Origin: a virus
Reading direction: 5' to 3' (one strand)
DNA: 29,980 bases
IMG/VR virus record: IMGVR_UViG_3300047444_000318
Coordinates: 1-29,980 of that record
A model generated the notes under the pieces. It saw only the letters and a list, made by a program, of their open reading frames with translations, did no database searches and was not told the origin of the DNA. A program made the translations under genes and the position numbers. Below, one piece after another: positions 7,411 through 15,519 of the stretch. How positions within the stretch are numbered: position 1 is the first letter of the stretch; each line of letters opens with the position of its first letter.

Positions 7411-7681
7411 GACGCTTGAGCGAAAGAAAATTGACACTGATGTGGTCTATCAGTTACGCTCCTTAATCAGCGGGTACAGGACACTATTAGCCGTACCCGA
7501 GGAGGTAGACACGTATGGCTTGGCCCTTCAAGCAGAAAGCGGAGGAACCGCAGATGGCAAACGAACCGACGAATCCCGAGAAGACCCCCGACACGACGTC
7601 GACGAAATCGATCGCCGAGATAATCAGCGAATCGCTTCAACCGTTCAGCGCAAAGTTCGACAAAATACAACAGGATATTGA
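7169..7681 (+). CDS. Overlapping-frame head-region protein
   Basis: The 170-aa protein is read in a different frame across the last 242 nt of the portal and the first 167 nt of the scaffold-like gene. Only about 104 nt (7411-7514) are its own. Residues about 20-110 look like a real helical protein: VEKIRRLLREGKWPPP, PAWRAWEAGLRRLLELAEAD, and DVVYQLRSLISGYRTLLAVP. The portal frame in the same bases is low-complexity Pro/Gly/Ser. Many tailed phages carry a small helical protein between portal and scaffold, which this could be. The last 45 residues are charged and may be incidental. Confidence 0.6.
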   Translation: MTNQNNTSPSQNSQTSQKVKVEKIRRLLREGKWPPPLHPFNQLLRLPPVEVQQMFLLPAWRAWEAGLRRLLELAEADLKYETLERKKIDTDVVYQLRSLISGYRTLLAVPEEVDTYGLALQAESGGTADGKRTDESREDPRHDVDEIDRRDNQRIASTVQRKVRQNTTGY

Positions 7682-8210
7682 CGAAATTCGCACTCCCAAA
7701 CCACCCGTCCGCACCGTCTCGCAAGAGCGTGTGAGCGTGCTGGACGACGAAGATGCTGCCTTCAACCAACGCATGACTCCGATTCTCCAATCCCAGCTTG
7801 AGCTAGAGGCGCGCTACAACCGCGACCAAGTCAAGGCCGAATATGTCGAAGCCGGTTTTGGAGATTTCTGGCGCGAGAACGAGAAGCGGATCAATGACAA
7901 ACTTAGCACCTCTCCTCTCGTCCAGCCGGACGGGAATGGCGGAGTCCTCAAGCTCCGGGGCGATGAGCAATACATCCGCAACGTCGTCAACATGTTCATG
8001 GGCGAGGCCGCGAGGGCGGGCGGAGTTAAGTTTGATGGAGCCAAGAAAACATTCTTCCTCGAAGGTGCAAACGGAGGAGAGAGCGCTGCTGGTTCGCGTG
8101 CTGCCGAAACGGAAGGCTTGACAGCCAAGCAGGTGAAACTCGCGCAGCGTCTCGGCATACCGATGGATGCAATGAAAAAAACTGTTTCGAAACTTGAATT
8201 TGTAAGCTAG
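7515..8210 (+). CDS. Putative scaffolding protein
   Basis: The 231-aa, charged, helix-rich protein lies between portal and capsid genes. The N-terminus (MAWPFKQKAEEPQ) is followed by a polar linker and helices (IAEIISESLQPFSAKFDKI, about 32-51). Residues 90-140 are helical and the C-terminus ends LTAKQVKLAQRLGIPMDAM plus a Lys-rich helix. A helical, low-cysteine protein with a basic C-terminal helix at this map position is typical of head scaffolds, which bind the capsid protein by that helix. GGAGG at 7501-7505 supports ATG 7515; ATG 7554 is a possible second start with its own GGAGG. Confidence 0.55.
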   Translation: MAWPFKQKAEEPQMANEPTNPEKTPDTTSTKSIAEIISESLQPFSAKFDKIQQDIDEIRTPKPPVRTVSQERVSVLDDEDAAFNQRMTPILQSQLELEARYNRDQVKAEYVEAGFGDFWRENEKRINDKLSTSPLVQPDGNGGVLKLRGDEQYIRNVVNMFMGEAARAGGVKFDGAKKTFFLEGANGGESAAGSRAAETEGLTAKQVKLAQRLGIPMDAMKKTVSKLEFVS

Positions 8211-8218
8211 GAGTCAAC

Positions 8219-8560
8219 ATGGCAACCGAACAAGATCGCGCCAACCTCACCGGAGTCCGTGGCAAGCAGGCTGCCAAGATGTCCCACGACGAAGCCAAGG
8301 ACTATATCAAGGGTTCCGCGAAGATGGACAAGGATTACCAAGGCACCGCCGAGGAGACTGCCGGAGTAGCGAAGAAGCAACAAACTCAGGAAATCCTCGG
8401 CTCCTTCAAAAAGGGTGGCAAGGTAATGAAGACCGGAGCTTATAAACTCCATAAGGGCGAGACAGTCGTCCCGAACAAGATGATGGCCCACGGTAAAAAC
8501 TCCAACATGATTCGCAAAGGCTCGGCGGCCATGGCTGAGTGGGATAAGGATGGCAACTAA
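8219..8560 (+). CDS. Hypothetical small head-region protein
   Basis: The 113-aa basic protein has SD TAGGAG just upstream. Residues about 62-84 contain KKGGKVMKTGAYKLHKGETV, a GGxVxxTGxYxLHxGExV phrase that I associate with small proteins of tailed phages but cannot tie to a function. It is Lys/Gly/Met-rich with a helical N-terminal half. The stop overlaps the next ATG (TAATG). It may be a capsid accessory; this is inference from position between scaffold and capsid genes. Confidence 0.6.
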   Translation: MATEQDRANLTGVRGKQAAKMSHDEAKDYIKGSAKMDKDYQGTAEETAGVAKKQQTQEILGSFKKGGKVMKTGAYKLHKGETVVPNKMMAHGKNSNMIRKGSAAMAEWDKDGN

Positions 8561-8766
8561 TGCCCAATAAAAAGCCAATGACATCCATGACGATCGAACC
8601 GATGCCCTCCAAGCCGAAGACATTCACCGACCGTAACCTCGAACGTGGCTACGGCGAGGGCGGTGCGAACAACGTCTCCACATCAAACGCAAAGCCTGGA
8701 GGTTCGATATCACCAATTCAACGTACCTCTTCGATCAAGCGCACGAAGCCGATGGGGAGGGCATGA
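8560..8766 (+). CDS. Hypothetical 68-aa protein
   Basis: This is a polar, basic, probably disordered protein rich in Pro, Ser, Thr and Lys, with no recognisable motif. TAATG coupling upstream and ATGA coupling downstream suggest it is translated as part of the cluster. Function unknown. Confidence 0.5.
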   Translation: MPNKKPMTSMTIEPMPSKPKTFTDRNLERGYGEGGANNVSTSNAKPGGSISPIQRTSSIKRTKPMGRA

Positions 8767-8957
8767 TGGCCGACATCGCCTACTGCCGCCCTTCCCTCGA
8801 ATCCGCCCTCCTCGCCCACGTCGATAAAATCCTCTACGAAGCGGTGTTTAATGGATTCTACGGGGAGATCACCCTCTCTTTCAAAGCCGGCAAGGTGGTG
8901 TTGATCAGGCGGAACGAAACATTGCTGCCGGGCGCCGAATCGACGGTCACAGAATAA
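8763..8957 (+). CDS. DUF2292-like small protein
   Basis: The 64-aa protein starts at 8763 (ATGA overlap); the next codon, 8766, is also ATG. A helix (about 10-30) is followed by YGEITLSFKAGKVVLIRRNET (about 33-53 region), a two-strand pattern like the small DUF2292/YezD family, whose function is not known. It is the last gene before the 107-nt gap that precedes the next head genes. Confidence 0.55.
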   Translation: MMADIAYCRPSLESALLAHVDKILYEAVFNGFYGEITLSFKAGKVVLIRRNETLLPGAESTVTE

Positions 8958-9064
8958 ATTTGCATCCCCCTTAAAAAGTGTGTTAGATTTTGCAAGTAGA
9001 CATTCCGCACCCTTCCTCCCCAGAGACAAACTCACCGGGTTGAAGCGATCTCAAGGATAACGAG
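8958..9064. other. Intergenic gap before head genes
   Basis: These 107 nt form the only gap above 50 nt between + strand genes. The gap holds a weak promoter candidate (8960-8989) and an SD AAGGA (9053-9057). I see no stem-loop terminator. Confidence 0.5.
8960..8989 (+). promoter_or_regulatory. Weak extended -10 promoter candidate
   Basis: TTGCAT (8960-8965), an 18-nt spacer, and TAGATT (8984-8989) preceded by TGT form a TGnTAGATT extended -10. It would start a transcript near 8996 with a leader of about 70 nt for the gene at 9065. The -35 matches only three bases, so support is the location more than the sequence. Confidence 0.3.
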
Positions 9065-9703
9065 ATGGCTTTAACGAATCAAACATCACGGGACATTAGC
9101 GCGAATATCAATGCTGGCAATGTTAATGATAACATTGTCGTGGATACGCAAACGCGCGTCCGCAAGTTATCTCCCGAGGCGGCGATCCTGTTCGACAAGT
9201 CGATCGTAGCCCGGCCCCTGAACTCTCCCGAAGTTTGCAGCATCCATGTCAAGAACACTGAATATTATTATCGCTGGGTAGCCGCTCAAGCTCTCGGCGG
9301 GCAAGTTTACATGTCCCGCAAAGCGATGGGCTTCACCAACGCCACCTCGGATGATGTCGAAATCCTGGTCGGGGATGCGGTCTGCGACAAAGGCGAAATC
9401 CGCGCCGGCGACCTGATCCTGATGAAGCTGCCCTTTCCGAAGTGGGCCGCTCATGTCAAGTCAAACATGCAACGCGCCAACATGCTCGGCAACATGCGAG
9501 GAGTCTTCCAAAAGGGCGGCTCAACCGATGTCATGAGCGACGAGAAGGCCACGCGCGCTTCGGTCAATAACGAACCCTTCGATCGCAGCAAGCTCCAGCA
9601 CTTCATCCCGGACAACCCGGACGCAATTATCAACGATTCCATCGAATCAGGGCGCGTCGAAAAAACCCGCGCCGTTATGCAAGAACGTCAAAAAGAGAGG
9701 TAA
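9065..9703 (+). CDS. Hypothetical structural protein upstream of capsid genes
   Basis: The 212-aa protein has SD AAGGA 7 nt before ATG. The N-terminal 50 residues are polar. The middle has YYYRWVAAQA (about 67-76), a Met/Arg segment VYMSRKAMGF and later GDLILMKLPF (about 115-124). This layout recurs in phage proteins made next to the capsid protein, but I cannot name a family. The C-terminus is charged and helical. A capsid-associated role is inferred from position. Confidence 0.6.
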   Translation: MALTNQTSRDISANINAGNVNDNIVVDTQTRVRKLSPEAAILFDKSIVARPLNSPEVCSIHVKNTEYYYRWVAAQALGGQVYMSRKAMGFTNATSDDVEILVGDAVCDKGEIRAGDLILMKLPFPKWAAHVKSNMQRANMLGNMRGVFQKGGSTDVMSDEKATRASVNNEPFDRSKLQHFIPDNPDAIINDSIESGRVEKTRAVMQERQKER

Positions 9704-9709
9704 CACAAA

Positions 9710-10330
9710 ATGTCGATTTCAGCTCAACCAATCGTGCCGGTGCAGACAATCTCTGGCAATCAGTTCAACGCCAACCGCTACACCGAAGAGGCGTCGATCA
9801 CAGCCCTCTACGGCACCCCCACTCAGATCGCATCGGGCGATGGTGGATGGCAGGCGTGGGCTGGAACCGCCGCGACCAACTCCGGCACCTTTATCAGCGG
9901 TATCACTTACGAGGCGTTCCACAATTACGGCGCCCTCGGCGTGGCCCCCCTACCTTATCAACCAGTCGTATCGGTTGGCTCCACGATCACTTTCGGCAGC
10001 GTCCAAAATCAAGCGAGCGCGGTCAACATCCCGATGGGCGCGCCCTTCACGGATGGCCGGATCGGCGTCTGGCTCCCGACCCGTGACACGGTTTTCAGCG
10101 CGGTCTTCGGGAATAACGGCAACACCGCCACTCCCGCGATCACCGACATCGGCCTCAACTATGGCCTGACGATCGATTCGAACTCGAAATACTGGTATAT
10201 CGACAAGAATAAAACGAGTACAAATGCGGTCGTAACGATTGTGGGACTGGACCCACGTGAAACACCCGCCGCAGGAACAAATGTCTTGTTTACCTTTATT
10301 CCTGCTGCCGTCACTGTCGCTGGAGCATAA
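9710..10330 (+). CDS. Putative capsid decoration or structural protein
   Basis: The 206-aa protein is strand-rich with Gly, Thr, Ala and Val and no cysteine. Phrases such as VSVGSTITFGSV (about 87-98) and GRIGVWLPT suggest a beta-sandwich, as in head decoration or fibre proteins. It lies 7 nt after the preceding gene and was probably adjacent to the capsid gene before the homing endonuclease arrived. It may stabilise the head. No specific family recognised. Confidence 0.55.
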   Translation: MSISAQPIVPVQTISGNQFNANRYTEEASITALYGTPTQIASGDGGWQAWAGTAATNSGTFISGITYEAFHNYGALGVAPLPYQPVVSVGSTITFGSVQNQASAVNIPMGAPFTDGRIGVWLPTRDTVFSAVFGNNGNTATPAITDIGLNYGLTIDSNSKYWYIDKNKTSTNAVVTIVGLDPRETPAAGTNVLFTFIPAAVTVAGA

Positions 10331-10331
10331 A

Positions 10332-10790
10332 GTGATTGATGAGTCAAAAATAACGCCTGAATGGCTCGCTGGGTTCTTTGATGGCGAAGGTTGTGTCTGC
10401 TTGCAAATGAGCAGGAACGCAATGCACCTTCGCATCAATATCACCCAAGCTGATGAGGAACTTCTCAAAGCCATTGAGATCAAATACGGTGCCAGCTACA
10501 TGTACCCGAAGCCGCGTAAGAATCAAGATGGTCAGGTGTATGAGGTAGGTTGGACAGGCCGTAATTGCAAGGCGATTATTGAAGTATTGGATGGTCGAGT
10601 CGTAAAGAAACAATCTCAAATTGATTTGGCTCTTCAGTTTTTAGCAACGATGGTCGGGCAGGGTAATCGACTGACTGACGAACAAGTTTCTGAACGTGAA
10701 TCTCTTAGACAGCAAATGCGTGACTTGAATCATGCAGGACCGTTCAAGCCTCGACCATATATTGCTGAGTCAAAAGGAGTTACGATATGA
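10332..10790 (+). CDS. LAGLIDADG-type homing endonuclease, free-standing
   Basis: The 152-aa protein starts at GTG 10332, with GGAG at 10322-10325. An in-frame ATG at 10239 would overlap the upstream gene by 92 nt and is less likely. Residues 9-20 (WLAGFFDGEGCV) are the LAGLIDADG helix with its catalytic acidic residue. Near 78-97 KKQSQIDLALQFL matches the second helix region common in this class. Only one motif is present, so it should act as a homodimer. It is more AT-rich than its neighbours. It lies between two intact structural genes and its stop overlaps the capsid start (ATGA), so no reading frame is broken. It is probably a selfish element. Confidence 0.82.
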   Translation: MIDESKITPEWLAGFFDGEGCVCLQMSRNAMHLRINITQADEELLKAIEIKYGASYMYPKPRKNQDGQVYEVGWTGRNCKAIIEVLDGRVVKKQSQIDLALQFLATMVGQGNRLTDEQVSERESLRQQMRDLNHAGPFKPRPYIAESKGVTI

Positions 10791-11737
10791 TGGTACGCGG
10801 GACATTCGCCCAGACATTAGCACCGGGCGTCCACCATTGGTTCGTGGAATTTTTGGACCTCCAGATGCGGAAGGAGGAGTACTCGACGATCTTCAACATT
10901 GAGAACTCCACCCAGGCATACGAGGACGAAGTGGTCATGGCAGGGACCGGGCCGATGCCCGAAAAGCCCGAAGCCAGCCAGGTGATATACGATGACCTGG
11001 TACAGGGCGGAACCCGCCGGTACGTCCACCTCAGCTACGCGCTCGGCTCCCGCGCCTCGTGGGAACTGATCGAGGACGACCAGTATGGACTCATCAAACA
11101 AGTTCCGAAGTCTCACGCTCGGTCGGCTATGTTCATCCGCGAACAGGTTGCGTTCAACGTCCTGAACCTTGGGTTCAGCACGCTGACGACCGCCGACGGC
11201 GTTTCCCTCTTTAACACCCAGCACCCATTGCTGGGCGGCACGCAGGCGACGAACATCGCGCCGGGCGTCTCGAACGTCATCTTCGCTTCGGGCACCTACC
11301 CGAACCGCCCCAGCCCGGACCTCGACCTGTCCTTCACCGCCATCCAGGTGATGATCAATCAGTTCGAACGTATGCCGGATAGCCAGGGTATCCCGATCCG
11401 CTGCAAGCCCTCGACCATCCTGATCCCACCCGAACTCAAATTTACCGCGCGCGAGATCCTCGGATCTCCGGGCAAGCCCTACACCGCCAACAACGAACTC
11501 AACTCGCTCCTCGGTGAAGACCTGAAGTTTCAAGTCTGCCACTACCTGACCAGCCAATCGGCCTGGTACGCGGTGCCGGACAAGGAAATGCACCAACTGA
11601 AATTCTTCGATCGCCACCCGATTGATGCCGACTACGATGATGACTTCGACACGCGCTCGACGAAGATCATCACCTTCCAGCGCTTCAGCGCTGGTGCGAC
11701 CTCATGGCAGGCAACGTGGGGATCGAACGGACCATAA
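10787..11737 (+). CDS. Major capsid protein
   Basis: The 316-aa protein forms the head shell. SD AGGAG is at 10775-10779; ATG 10787 and ATG 10790 are both possible starts. The middle contains TTADGVSLFNTQHPLLGG (about 134-151), the phrase of Mu gpT-type and related HK97-fold capsid proteins. It then has a long helix DLDLSFTAIQVMINQFERM and a strand IRCKPSTILIPPEL. The C-terminus (FQRFSAGATSW) is the usual final strand. Size and place after portal and scaffold fit. The N-terminal about 40 residues may be the arm. No separate protease gene is seen. Confidence 0.88.
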   Translation: MMVRGTFAQTLAPGVHHWFVEFLDLQMRKEEYSTIFNIENSTQAYEDEVVMAGTGPMPEKPEASQVIYDDLVQGGTRRYVHLSYALGSRASWELIEDDQYGLIKQVPKSHARSAMFIREQVAFNVLNLGFSTLTTADGVSLFNTQHPLLGGTQATNIAPGVSNVIFASGTYPNRPSPDLDLSFTAIQVMINQFERMPDSQGIPIRCKPSTILIPPELKFTAREILGSPGKPYTANNELNSLLGEDLKFQVCHYLTSQSAWYAVPDKEMHQLKFFDRHPIDADYDDDFDTRSTKIITFQRFSAGATSWQATWGSNGP

Positions 11738-11750
11738 ATAGGAGAACCCG

Positions 11751-11924
11751 ATGAAGGCCCTGTTACCAACAATCATTGCCGCGCTGACCGCCATAGCCGT
11801 GGCGGTCGCGCCCCAGATTCAAGCAATCCTCGCCGCTCACCCGACCATCTCGGTCATCGTGGCGGCGGTGTATGCGATCATCGCTCACTGGCTGCCTTCG
11901 CCGGCAGCGCCCCCGGTGGCCTGA
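11751..11924 (+). CDS. Small two-helix membrane protein, holin-like size
   Basis: The 57-aa protein has AGGAG 5 nt upstream. Two hydrophobic stretches (residues 5-20 and 32-47) are separated by PQIQAILAAHP and followed by a Pro/Ala tail. This is the size and shape of a two-TM small holin, but it lacks a charged C-terminal tail and sits right after the capsid gene, not beside an endolysin. Many tailed phages have an unexplained small membrane protein here. TGATG overlap with the next gene. Confidence 0.55.
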   Translation: MKALLPTIIAALTAIAVAVAPQIQAILAAHPTISVIVAAVYAIIAHWLPSPAAPPVA

Positions 11925-12184
11925 TGGCTAGGCTTCACACAGAGCATCAGAATATTTACCACCAATGTGCGCGGTGTTCTTTTACGAGGCCCATAGCTCA
12001 CATGCAGTGGCAAAATGGGATTTTAGTATGTTCCGATACCGACTGCATCGACACCGCGATCATCGGAAGCTACGAGTTGAATGTGGCGAGGGCGGTTGGG
12101 ATCTGGCGACACGAACTCGAACCCGACCGGAAGCTGACCGAGCCAGTTGACCGGAAGAATGATATGAACGATGTGCTCTACTAA
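11924..12184 (+). CDS. Small zinc-ribbon-like protein
   Basis: The 86-aa protein has a Cys pair CARC (residues 15-18) and a second pair CSDTDC (about 36-41) separated by an MQWQNGIL turn, which reads as a zinc ribbon. The C-terminal half has RHELEPDRKLTEP and is charged. The start is coupled to the upstream gene (TGATG). No signal peptide. A structural or regulatory role in the head region is possible; function unknown. Confidence 0.6.
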   Translation: MARLHTEHQNIYHQCARCSFTRPIAHMQWQNGILVCSDTDCIDTAIIGSYELNVARAVGIWRHELEPDRKLTEPVDRKNDMNDVLY

Positions 12185-12195
12185 GGAGTGATGAA

Positions 12196-13164
12196 ATGCC
12201 TCTGACAAATTTTCCCTTCGGCATCACGAGCTTCGGCTACCCAATCATGCCGCCCGTCCCCTTCAGCGGGGATTCGATTTATTACTACGTCGATGTCGTG
12301 AATGGCAACGATGGCAACTCCGGCACCGATCCCTCCCAGGCGCTCAAAACCATCGCCAAGGGTTATACGCTTCTCCGCGCCGGCCACTACGATACGTTGT
12401 TTGTCATCGGACTCGGCACCGCGTTTACCCTGACTGCCGCCTTGGTCTGGGCCAAGGACTACACGAACCTTGTGGGTATCACCGCACCGATCCATGTCAG
12501 CCAGCGCGCTCGCATCACATCGGGCACCGCCACGATCTCCCCGATGATTACCTTCTCAGGCACGGGTATCAACGTCCAGAACATCCAACTCGCTCAGTTC
12601 GGCTCCGACGCTACTCTCTCCGCCATCGATGTCACGGTGAGCGGCCAGCGTTGCAACTTCCAAAACGTCCAGTTCGCGGGCGGCGGGAATGCAACGGTCC
12701 GGGCAGGAACGGCCATGCGCTCCCTTGTCATCAGTGGTGGGGGCGGCGAGAACAATTTCGAAAACTGCACCATCGGCCTCGACACCGTGGACAACGCGGG
12801 CGTCAATTACGAGCTTGAGTTCAGTGGCGGCTCTCCCCGGAACGTCTTCACCCGTTGCGCTTTCATCAAGCGCGTCGTGGCAGGCGGCGAAGGCGGAGGG
12901 TTCGTCAAGATTGGCACCGACGGCATCGACCGCTGGGTTCGCTTTGACCGTTGCTTCTTCACGAACTCTACAGTTGGTGGAGGCGCGGTGCAGACCGCAG
13001 CTTTCTCCGCAGGCACCGCTCTTGCAACGGGTGGCTTGGTCATCCTGAGCCAATGCCTGACGGGTGGCACAACGGGCTGGACGGGCGCATCCAACACTTC
13101 ACTCTCGGTGGACAACGCCTACGCCGCCGCGACATCCGGCATCGGCCTGACTCCGACTTCGTAA
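12196..13164 (+). CDS. Beta-helix structural protein
   Basis: The 322-aa protein has AAGGAG (12183-12188) upstream. The N-terminal 25 residues are hydrophobic-polar without a signal. Residues about 30-55 carry YVDVVNGNDGNSGTDPSQAL, the opening of DUF1565/pectin-lyase-type right-handed helices. Gly/Asn/Phe-rich coils (NNFENCTI, RNVFTRCAF, VRFDRCFFTN) follow, repeating about every 25 residues. It is probably a virion surface or tail-spike-like trimer; in this map position such proteins are common after the capsid gene. Lyase activity cannot be judged. Confidence 0.65.
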   Translation: MPLTNFPFGITSFGYPIMPPVPFSGDSIYYYVDVVNGNDGNSGTDPSQALKTIAKGYTLLRAGHYDTLFVIGLGTAFTLTAALVWAKDYTNLVGITAPIHVSQRARITSGTATISPMITFSGTGINVQNIQLAQFGSDATLSAIDVTVSGQRCNFQNVQFAGGGNATVRAGTAMRSLVISGGGGENNFENCTIGLDTVDNAGVNYELEFSGGSPRNVFTRCAFIKRVVAGGEGGGFVKIGTDGIDRWVRFDRCFFTNSTVGGGAVQTAAFSAGTALATGGLVILSQCLTGGTTGWTGASNTSLSVDNAYAAATSGIGLTPTS

Positions 13165-13174
13165 CTGGTGACTT

Positions 13175-13693
13175 ATGGCAAACTTGGCGACAAATCCTTG
13201 GTCCTTTACTGGCACCGATGTTCAGGTCCAGACCATCTCCACGATCACCCTCAACGCTGATGGCAGCGTGACGGTCGTGGGAGTGGGGAATCTGACCGCC
13301 GGAATGGTGCAGGAAGCCTTCGTCACCATCGTCGGCGTCACCAACGCGCTCTATAACGGATTCTACAAAATCACCGCCGTCACGAGCGCCACGACCGCTG
13401 TCCTCCTCCCCCTCCAGTCCGACGGCCAGAAGCCTCCGACGGGCACCGCCGCATCCGCCGGGGGCACGATCATCCTCACCCAATGGCGCGACAACGAGCG
13501 CATCGAGGATCTGAGCTGGCAGAACATCACCGCCGCCGGCGACAAGTTGATCATCTATGACCGGAATGGCTTCCTCCTCTGGTCCGCCACCGGCTACGCA
13601 GCCGGCTTCCAGAACCGGGGTAAATTATTCTGGTGTCATGGATTCGCAATAGCCCAGATGGACTCGGGCACCCTTCTCGCAACAATCAACTAG
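13175..13693 (+). CDS. Hypothetical strand-rich structural protein
   Basis: The 172-aa protein has no signal peptide. Residues 22-80 form a compact strand-rich unit whose centre is VTIVGVTNALYNGFYKITAV. The same IxGVTxxxxNGxYxIT pattern occurs inside the 16268 protein. The second half (LIIYDRNGFLLWSATG) is also strand-like. The gene lies between the beta-helix gene and the fibre-like gene and is probably a virion component; no family named. Confidence 0.55.
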   Translation: MANLATNPWSFTGTDVQVQTISTITLNADGSVTVVGVGNLTAGMVQEAFVTIVGVTNALYNGFYKITAVTSATTAVLLPLQSDGQKPPTGTAASAGGTIILTQWRDNERIEDLSWQNITAAGDKLIIYDRNGFLLWSATGYAAGFQNRGKLFWCHGFAIAQMDSGTLLATIN

Positions 13694-13701
13694 GAGCAAT
13701 A

Positions 13702-15519
13702 ATGTCAACAATTCGAAAATGGTGGCTTCTAGCGATAGCCGCCCTCGTCCTGTTGTCCCCATCCATCGCCAGCGCGGATGGAATGTATTCGCAGAATTTC
13801 ACCGTCGTCGCCACCAGCCCGACTATCAACAACGTCGGGACCGCGATCGCTTTTCACCAGCTTACATGGAACGTGGTCGGTACCGCATCCGTCTGCACGG
13901 TCGCCCTCGACACGAGCGCTGATGGAATCACATGGAGCGCGGGGGGAGCGATCACCGGCCAAACCTGCACCAGCAACGGCACCTCCACCGTCACCAATCA
14001 CATCGTCAACTACGTCCGCATCAATGTCACCGCCATCACTGTCACCGCCGGGTCGAGGGTGAATATCGTATGGAATGGTTATGTCAATAACCCCGCTGGA
14101 GGCGGAGGATCGGTTACAGGGAGTGGAGCGTCACCACAAGTGGCGTTCTGGTCCAGCCCTTCCGCGATTGCTGGGGATTCCCAATTTTCATGGAACTCTA
14201 CAAATCATTCGGCTTTTATCGGACCAGCGGAAAGTACACTCAACCCATTTTTGCAAGGCTGGTACGGCATGAGCAACACACTACCTCTTGAATTGACCTA
14301 CATTGGTTCAGGTTCGGTAGCAGAGGGAATAGGCGTTATTGGTCAAGGCGACGGAGCCGCGATAGAGAGTATACAGCTAGGAGTGGCTGCTGGTCAGGGA
14401 CCAGTGGGAATGTGGGGAGCTTCAGGAACCAAAGCGGTCAGCGGAACTTTTCCTACATCCATAGGAGTATTCGGTACAAGTAGCATTTATGGAGGTGAAA
14501 CGGCTACCGTAAACACTTCATTTCGTGGAGGTTTTGGTGGACTTGGAAATGGATCAACTGGAAACATAACAAGTAATTATGTTTTCGACGCAGAATCACC
14601 AGAACTTACGGGAAGCGGAACAATCTCTAATTCTTATGGTTTATTTGTGGCACCTCAAGGAGGATCGGTAAAAATAACTAATAGTTATGGGGTTTATTTG
14701 GCCGCAGTGGGTACAGGTGCAAATGACTATGCGTTTTACGATGCTGGTTCCACAGACAAAAGTTTACTGGGAATCGTTACAGCAACTAGCTTAACCACTC
14801 CGGGCGACGGAACGCACCCTGGAATTATATCTTTTGCAGGAAACACCACGCTTCCAACGCTTCCGGCAAACACAGCCAGCATTATCGGCTCGCCTGCCGC
14901 AACTCAAACATCATGGAGTTTGCAGCTTCCTACGGCGATCCCGACCACCGGCCACTTGTTCGATTGCACCGTGACGAGCACGAATTGCCTCTTGCACGAC
15001 AGCGGCGTGGTGACGGCGAATGTGGTCAACGCTTCGTCTCCCGGCGCTGGTCTTTGTCATTTTGCAGGATCAACCCAGACTTGTACGAGTAGCGCGGTGG
15101 TTGGTGCAGATATGACAAACGCGACAGTAACTGCCACGCAGCTTGCTGCGCAATATTCCAAAGGCTCTTGCACTGAAGTTTGGGGTGGTTCGGGAACATC
15201 TTTTGCCATGACCGCTGGTGACGATGCCGTTGCCAATAACGGCTGCTATAACGATTCAGGCGTGACGCGAACAATTACCGCAGTGAAATGTCGAGGAGAC
15301 AATGCAAGTAACACCACGGTGCTTACTCCCACGTTCGGATCTGCTGGAACAGGTACGGCAATTCTCACTGGAACATTAACCTGCGGAAACTCTTATGCCT
15401 ACTCAGCCACCGGAACGCTTAACAATACCGCTTGGACAACTGGCACAGGTATTGATCCGGGCATGTCAACAGTCGGCAACGCTACGAGCATAGCCATGAT
15501 TGTGGAGTATACATTCTAA
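13702..15519 (+). CDS. Fibre-like protein with signal peptide
   Basis: The 605-aa protein starts at ATG 13702 (AGGAG 9 nt upstream), well inside a longer open frame. Residues 1-26 form a clear signal peptide ending SIASA-DG. The central part (about 150-400) is Gly/Ser/Thr-rich with SYGLFV and SYGVYL repeats, like fibre shafts. The C-terminal about 120 residues contain Cys-rich strands (SCTEVWGG, CYNDSG, VKCRGDN, LTCGNSY, IVEYTF), resembling C-terminal modules of environmental phage tail proteins. Composition changes along the gene: GC-rich 5' part, AT-rich from about 14110. It could be a receptor-binding fibre or a secreted adhesin; the signal peptide is unexplained. Confidence 0.6.
   Translation: MSTIRKWWLLAIAALVLLSPSIASADGMYSQNFTVVATSPTINNVGTAIAFHQLTWNVVGTASVCTVALDTSADGITWSAGGAITGQTCTSNGTSTVTNHIVNYVRINVTAITVTAGSRVNIVWNGYVNNPAGGGGSVTGSGASPQVAFWSSPSAIAGDSQFSWNSTNHSAFIGPAESTLNPFLQGWYGMSNTLPLELTYIGSGSVAEGIGVIGQGDGAAIESIQLGVAAGQGPVGMWGASGTKAVSGTFPTSIGVFGTSSIYGGETATVNTSFRGGFGGLGNGSTGNITSNYVFDAESPELTGSGTISNSYGLFVAPQGGSVKITNSYGVYLAAVGTGANDYAFYDAGSTDKSLLGIVTATSLTTPGDGTHPGIISFAGNTTLPTLPANTASIIGSPAATQTSWSLQLPTAIPTTGHLFDCTVTSTNCLLHDSGVVTANVVNASSPGAGLCHFAGSTQTCTSSAVVGADMTNATVTATQLAAQYSKGSCTEVWGGSGTSFAMTAGDDAVANNGCYNDSGVTRTITAVKCRGDNASNTTVLTPTFGSAGTGTAILTGTLTCGNSYAYSATGTLNNTAWTTGTGIDPGMSTVGNATSIAMIVEYTF

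Noticed and set aside
10817-11617. 266-codon minus-strand frame
   Set aside because: It is antisense to the major capsid protein, which has clear family motifs and SD; the composition (Val/Arg/Glu/Leu) is typical of a shadow frame.
11751-11924. Firm call of a holin
   Set aside because: Two membrane segments and size fit, but there is no endolysin or spanin nearby and the place after the capsid gene is common for unexplained small membrane proteins.
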